Source: Streptomyces paradoxus (lineage in GTDB: Bacteria > Actinomycetota > Actinomycetes > Streptomycetales > Streptomycetaceae). Taken from it: a stretch of DNA of 64,000 nucleotides. Below the pieces are notes generated by a model. It ran no database searches and was not told the DNA's origin. It was given only the letters and a program-made list of their open reading frames with translations. Of the stretch, positions 61,642 to 64,000 are shown in pieces (within the stretch, counting starts at the first letter, position 1; the number at the start of each line of letters is the position of its first letter). The translations under genes and the position numbers were made by a program. Location: assembly GCF_014202475.1 (NCBI RefSeq), contig NZ_JACHGV010000014.1, positions 118,396-182,395 of the forward strand, given 5' to 3'.

Positions 61642-61662
61642 AACGCCCCCGCCGACCGGCGG
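61642..61662. promoter_or_regulatory. 21-base element shared with the intact DUF418 gene
   Basis: The sequence AACGCCCCC-GCCGACCGGCGG is identical to 53894-53914. In both places it lies 53 bases upstream of the DUF418 start, so spacing is conserved too. It marks either an operator or the extent of the duplication. Confidence 0.55.
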
Positions 61663-61750
61663 AACCGCGCCGCGCCGACAGGCCGGCGGGCCCGGCCGGC
61701 ACACTTCCCGCACCGCATCAGTTCACCGAAGTAGTGGCTAGGGGTGGGCA

Positions 61751-61935
61751 CTAGCGGGCCGCCTGAAACGTACGCCGGTACGCCTGGGGTGAGATGCCGA
61801 TCGCCGCGTGCAGGTGCCGGCGCAGGGAGGTGCTCCTGGGGAAGCCGAACCCGGCCGGCGATCTGGTCCACCGACAGGTCGCTCGGCTCCAGCAGGTCCC
61901 GGGCTCGGGCTACACGCTGCTGCGACGACCGCGGT
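61751..61935 (-). pseudogene. AraC-family regulator, C-terminal stub
   Basis: QQRVARARDLLEPSDLSVDQIAGRV is followed, after one frame change, by GFPRSTSLRRHLHAAIGISPQAYRRTFQAAR and a stop at 61751. This is the AraC helix-turn-helix pair with most of the first helix and all of the N-terminal domain missing. The IS-like element begins about 60 bases further upstream on its strand and may have cut it off. Confidence 0.7.
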
Positions 61936-61998
61936 GGCCGTGCCCAGGAGTTCAGGGCCTCTGCACGGCGAGCTGGAGGTCGGCCGGTTGGGCTGTAA

Positions 61999-62866
61999 GG
62001 GGTCCTTTCACAATGCTGGATTCTTCCGGGCGAGAGTCATGCAGTGGGCGAGCTGGAGGAAGGCGACGTGCATGTCGTCGCGTGCTTCCCAGCGGATCCG
62101 CAGTCGGCGGGGGCCGTGGAGCCAGGCCATGGCGGACTCGGCAACCCATCGGATTTACCCCAGGCCCGAGCCGTGCGGCTCGCCGCGCCGGGCGATCTTC
62201 GGTGTGATGCCGCGTTCGCGCAGCCGGCGGCGGTAGATGTCGTGGTCGTTGCCGCGGTCGGCGTATAACGTGCGGGGCTTGCGCCGGGGCCTGCCTCGTT
62301 TGCCACGTACCGGCGGCAGGCCTCGACCAGGGGCAGGAGCTGGGTGATGTCGTTGCGGTGACCGCCGGTCAGGGACACGCGCAATGGGGTGCCGCAGGCG
62401 TCCGGTCAGCACGTGGTGTTTCGAGCCCGGCCGTGCGCGGTCAACTACTTCGTCAAGTCGGTGGAGATGGCCGTCCCACGGCACTCGGATCACGGGTGCC
62501 ATGGGGGGCTGCGGAGCATGGTGGGGTGCCGGTGAGGAAGAACCGAGACTCCCCACCGGGCTGCCATGGCTGCTTGACGTCCCAGACGCCCTGCCCCGCC
62601 AACTGCTGGATGTCCTTTGCTGTCGGTGACCAGGAACTGAGAGGCAGGCGCCGACGGCAGGAACTGCTTCACACCGCCGTCCTGTCGAAGATCCGCCCGG
62701 GCGGCCAGGCTGGCGACATTGAGGCCGCCGGAGACTGGCGGCCACCCTTGACCGGGCCTCTGGTGGACGTAGTGGAATGGACCCTCACCCCGGTCACTGC
62801 CTTGCCCTGCACGACGGGGGGAGAGGGCTCCGCTAGTGTCGGCTTGCTCAGCTGTGAAAGCCGGGC
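61999..62866 (-). mobile_element. IS5-like insertion sequence remnant
   Basis: On the minus strand VDRARPGSKHHVLT, VSLTGGHRNDITQLLPLVEACRRYVAN, GRPRRKPRTLYADRGNDHDIYRRRLRERGITPKIARRGEPHGSGLG and IRWVAESAMAWLHGPRRLRIRWEARDDMHVAFLQLAHCMTL are the C-terminal half of an IS5-family DDE transposase in at least three frames. The stop is at 62008. CTTTCACA near 62004-62011 is repeated inverted as TGTGAAAG at 62853-62860, which may be parts of terminal repeats. The resulting element of roughly 870 bp suits this family. Its N-terminal half is unrecognisable, so it is dead. No clear target duplication is seen. Confidence 0.6.
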
Positions 62867-63178
62867 AATGACAGGTACTTGAGCTGCTGGTACTCGTGGA
62901 GGCCCTCGGGCCCGCCCTCACGGCCCAGGCCGGACTGCTTGATCCCGCCGAAGGGTGCCGCGACCTCGGAGACCAGGCCGCGGTTGATGCTGCAGGGCGG
63001 CACCGTAGGAACCGCCGCTGTCACGGACGACGACCGTCTTGCCGCCCTTGCCACCACTCCCACCGGCTGTCCGGCTGGAGCCGGTGCCGCAGGCGGCGAG
63101 GGAGGGAAGAGCGGCGAGGGCGGCCAGGCCGCCTGCTCCGCGCAGGAGCGCTCTACGACCGATCTGGGCATCACTCAT
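62848..63178 (-). pseudogene. Deletion chimera: polyamine-type binding protein start joined to GabD end
   Basis: The ATG at 63178 (GAGGAG upstream) starts a Tat/lipoprotein signal MSDAQIGRRALLRGAGGLAALAALPSLAACGTGSSRTAGG and the first mature strand KTVVVRDSGGSYGAALQ of a spermidine/putrescine-type binding protein. Near 62988 it changes directly into INRGLVSEVAAPFGGIKQSGLGREGGPEGLHEYQQLKYLSLPG, in another frame. That is the C-terminus of succinate-semialdehyde dehydrogenase (GabD). About 2 kb or more of an operon must have been deleted. The final residues lie inside the IS-like end. Confidence 0.78.
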
Positions 63179-63592
63179 GGCAATACTCCTCATCTGGGGA
63201 CGCATGGGACCAGCTGTGCGGGGGCTTTACCTCGCATGCGGGGGGATTGTTCAGGCGGCGAACGCGGACAGAACATCGCCCGCTTGCCTTGCCGATCGTC
63301 GTTTGGGGCGGGTGTTCGCCGTGGATCGAGGTCCCCGACGACCTTGTCGCCGGAGCGACGTCGGCCGGGTGACCGGGTGGGTGGCGGTGGGGAAACTGGA
63401 GCCGGCACAGCGGGTGACCAGCGGAGTGGGCGTGGTCCTCAGCAGAGCCGGAGCATGAGGGCTCTGGTGAGGGATGAAGCAGATCCTGGCCTGGGGCTGA
63501 GGGACGGGCCGAGCGGACCATCGGCCCCGGCGACGTTGCTCAGCAGGCAGCTTCGCGTAAACCCTGAAGGCGATCGGGGCCGGGCATCGGCA
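63179..63592. other. Upstream leader region, no gene recognised
   Basis: This 414-base gap lies between the cupin remnant and the chimera. No frame encodes a recognisable protein. The last 20 bases before 63178 carry the ribosome site of the chimera. Confidence 0.5.
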
Positions 63593-63959
63593 TCACGTCA
63601 CGGTCACGTAGATCTTGCGCACGGTTTCGATGGTCTTCCAGACGCCGACGTAGCCCGGCTTCATGACGAAGCTGTCGCCGGCCTTGTAGATCACCGGCTC
63701 GCCGCCTTCAGGTATGAGTTCGACGACGCCGGAGAGATGTGGCAGAACTCGAAGGTCTCGCCCTTGATCGAGCGCATCTCGCCGGGCGTCGCTTCCCAGA
63801 CGCCCGTATGGATCGACTCCCCACGGGCGACGTCCTGGGCCCAGGTCCGAAAAGCAGGGTCGCCGGAAATCAGGCGTTCCGGGAGCGGGCCGGACCAAAA
63901 GGAGCGACGGAGAACAGGTCGTTCAGCTCCTTGCTGATGGTGATGCCCAGCAGGGTGTT
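63593..63959 (-). pseudogene. Cupin-domain protein (DUF861/EutQ-like), two frameshifts
   Basis: Three frames read together give LGITISKELNDLFSVAPF, then SGPLPERLISGDPAFRTWAQDVARGESIHTGVWEATPGEMRSIKGETFEFCHI, then LSGVVELIPEGGEPVIYKAGDSFVMKPGYVGVWKTIETVRKIYVTVT with a stop at 63593. One missing base near 63895 and one near 63735 explain the breaks. The double-glycine beta-barrel motif is otherwise intact. Cupins of this type are found beside amine- and GABA-catabolism genes in streptomycetes. The start is unclear; it probably overlaps the SDR stop at 63959. Confidence 0.72.
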
Positions 63960-64000
63960 CAGCCAGCGGTGTACCCGCCGTCGACGGTCAGGACCGATCC
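63959..64000 (-). CDS. Short-chain dehydrogenase (SDR), last 13 residues
   Basis: The window edge shows the end of an SDR protein, GSVLTVDGGYTAG, with TGA at 63959. T-G-S-x-L-x-V-D-G-G is the standard C-terminus of classical SDR enzymes. Its reading frame is intact as far as can be seen. It precedes the cupin remnant on the same strand. Confidence 0.7.
   Translation of the reverse strand, partial: GSVLTVDGGYTAG

Overview
The window reads as high-GC actinomycete chromosome, most likely Streptomyces or a close relative. The evidence is third-position GC bias throughout, GTG starts, 4-base ATGA/GTGA overlaps, a DUF397 protein, DevR/DevS-type regulators, a PPK2 kinase, a GH65 phosphorylase and a typical streptomycete intergenic repeat. 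I saw no rRNA, tRNA or CRISPR array. The right third is rich in broken genes, an IS remnant and recent duplications, as expected of a chromosome arm; that placement is inference.

Region 1 (1-23.9 kb) is mainly acyl-CoA metabolism. A four-gene operon (enoyl-CoA hydratase, OB-fold/zinc-ribbon protein, two thiolase-fold proteins; 5367 down to 1284) lies divergent to an acyl-CoA ligase. A second operon (nitronate monooxygenase plus acyl-CoA ligase; 17173 down to 14514) carries the same 17-bp inverted-repeat operator upstream. Between and after them are an LTA-synthase-like membrane phosphatidyl/alkaline-phosphatase-fold protein with an octapeptide-repeat tail, two alpha/beta hydrolases (one frameshifted), a third acyl-CoA ligase, a beheaded and frameshifted penicillin acylase, a Tat-exported serine beta-lactamase-like hydrolase, a phytoene-desaturase-like oxidoreductase, a Ser/Thr kinase with TPR-like repeats and a DUF2236 oxygenase.

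Region 2 (24.0-27.4 kb) is a family-5 solute-binding lipoprotein and a fused double permease. An iron-box-like sequence overlaps the promoter, and no ATPase gene is adjacent.

Region 3 (27.4-41.7 kb) resembles the DevR/OsdR dormancy (hypoxia) clusters of actinobacteria: three universal stress proteins, a GH65 phosphorylase, a cyclic-nucleotide-fold protein, an HTH-PPOX protein, a zinc alcohol dehydrogenase, a STAS protein, a flavodoxin, a CBS-BON protein, a DevR-like response regulator, a DevS-like GAF sensor kinase, phosphofructokinase and PPK2. Three divergent intergenic regions carry palindromes close to GGGCCGATCGGCCC.

Region 4 (41.8-51.3 kb) begins with two gene remnants and then holds an apparent regulon built on the palindrome ATTACGATCGTAAT: an Old Yellow Enzyme, two alpha/beta hydrolases, two paralogous TetR regulators and a quinone oxidoreductase. 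A divergent thioesterase/HxlR pair sits inside it. The layout resembles the NemR/NemA electrophile-response pairing.

Region 5 (51-64 kb) is decaying DNA around a core of functional genes: an ABC exporter, a two-component system, one intact and two broken DUF418 proteins, a homopolymer-frameshifted membrane protein, an AraC stub, an IS5-like remnant, a deletion chimera joining a binding protein to a succinate-semialdehyde dehydrogenase, a frameshifted cupin and the last codons of an SDR protein.
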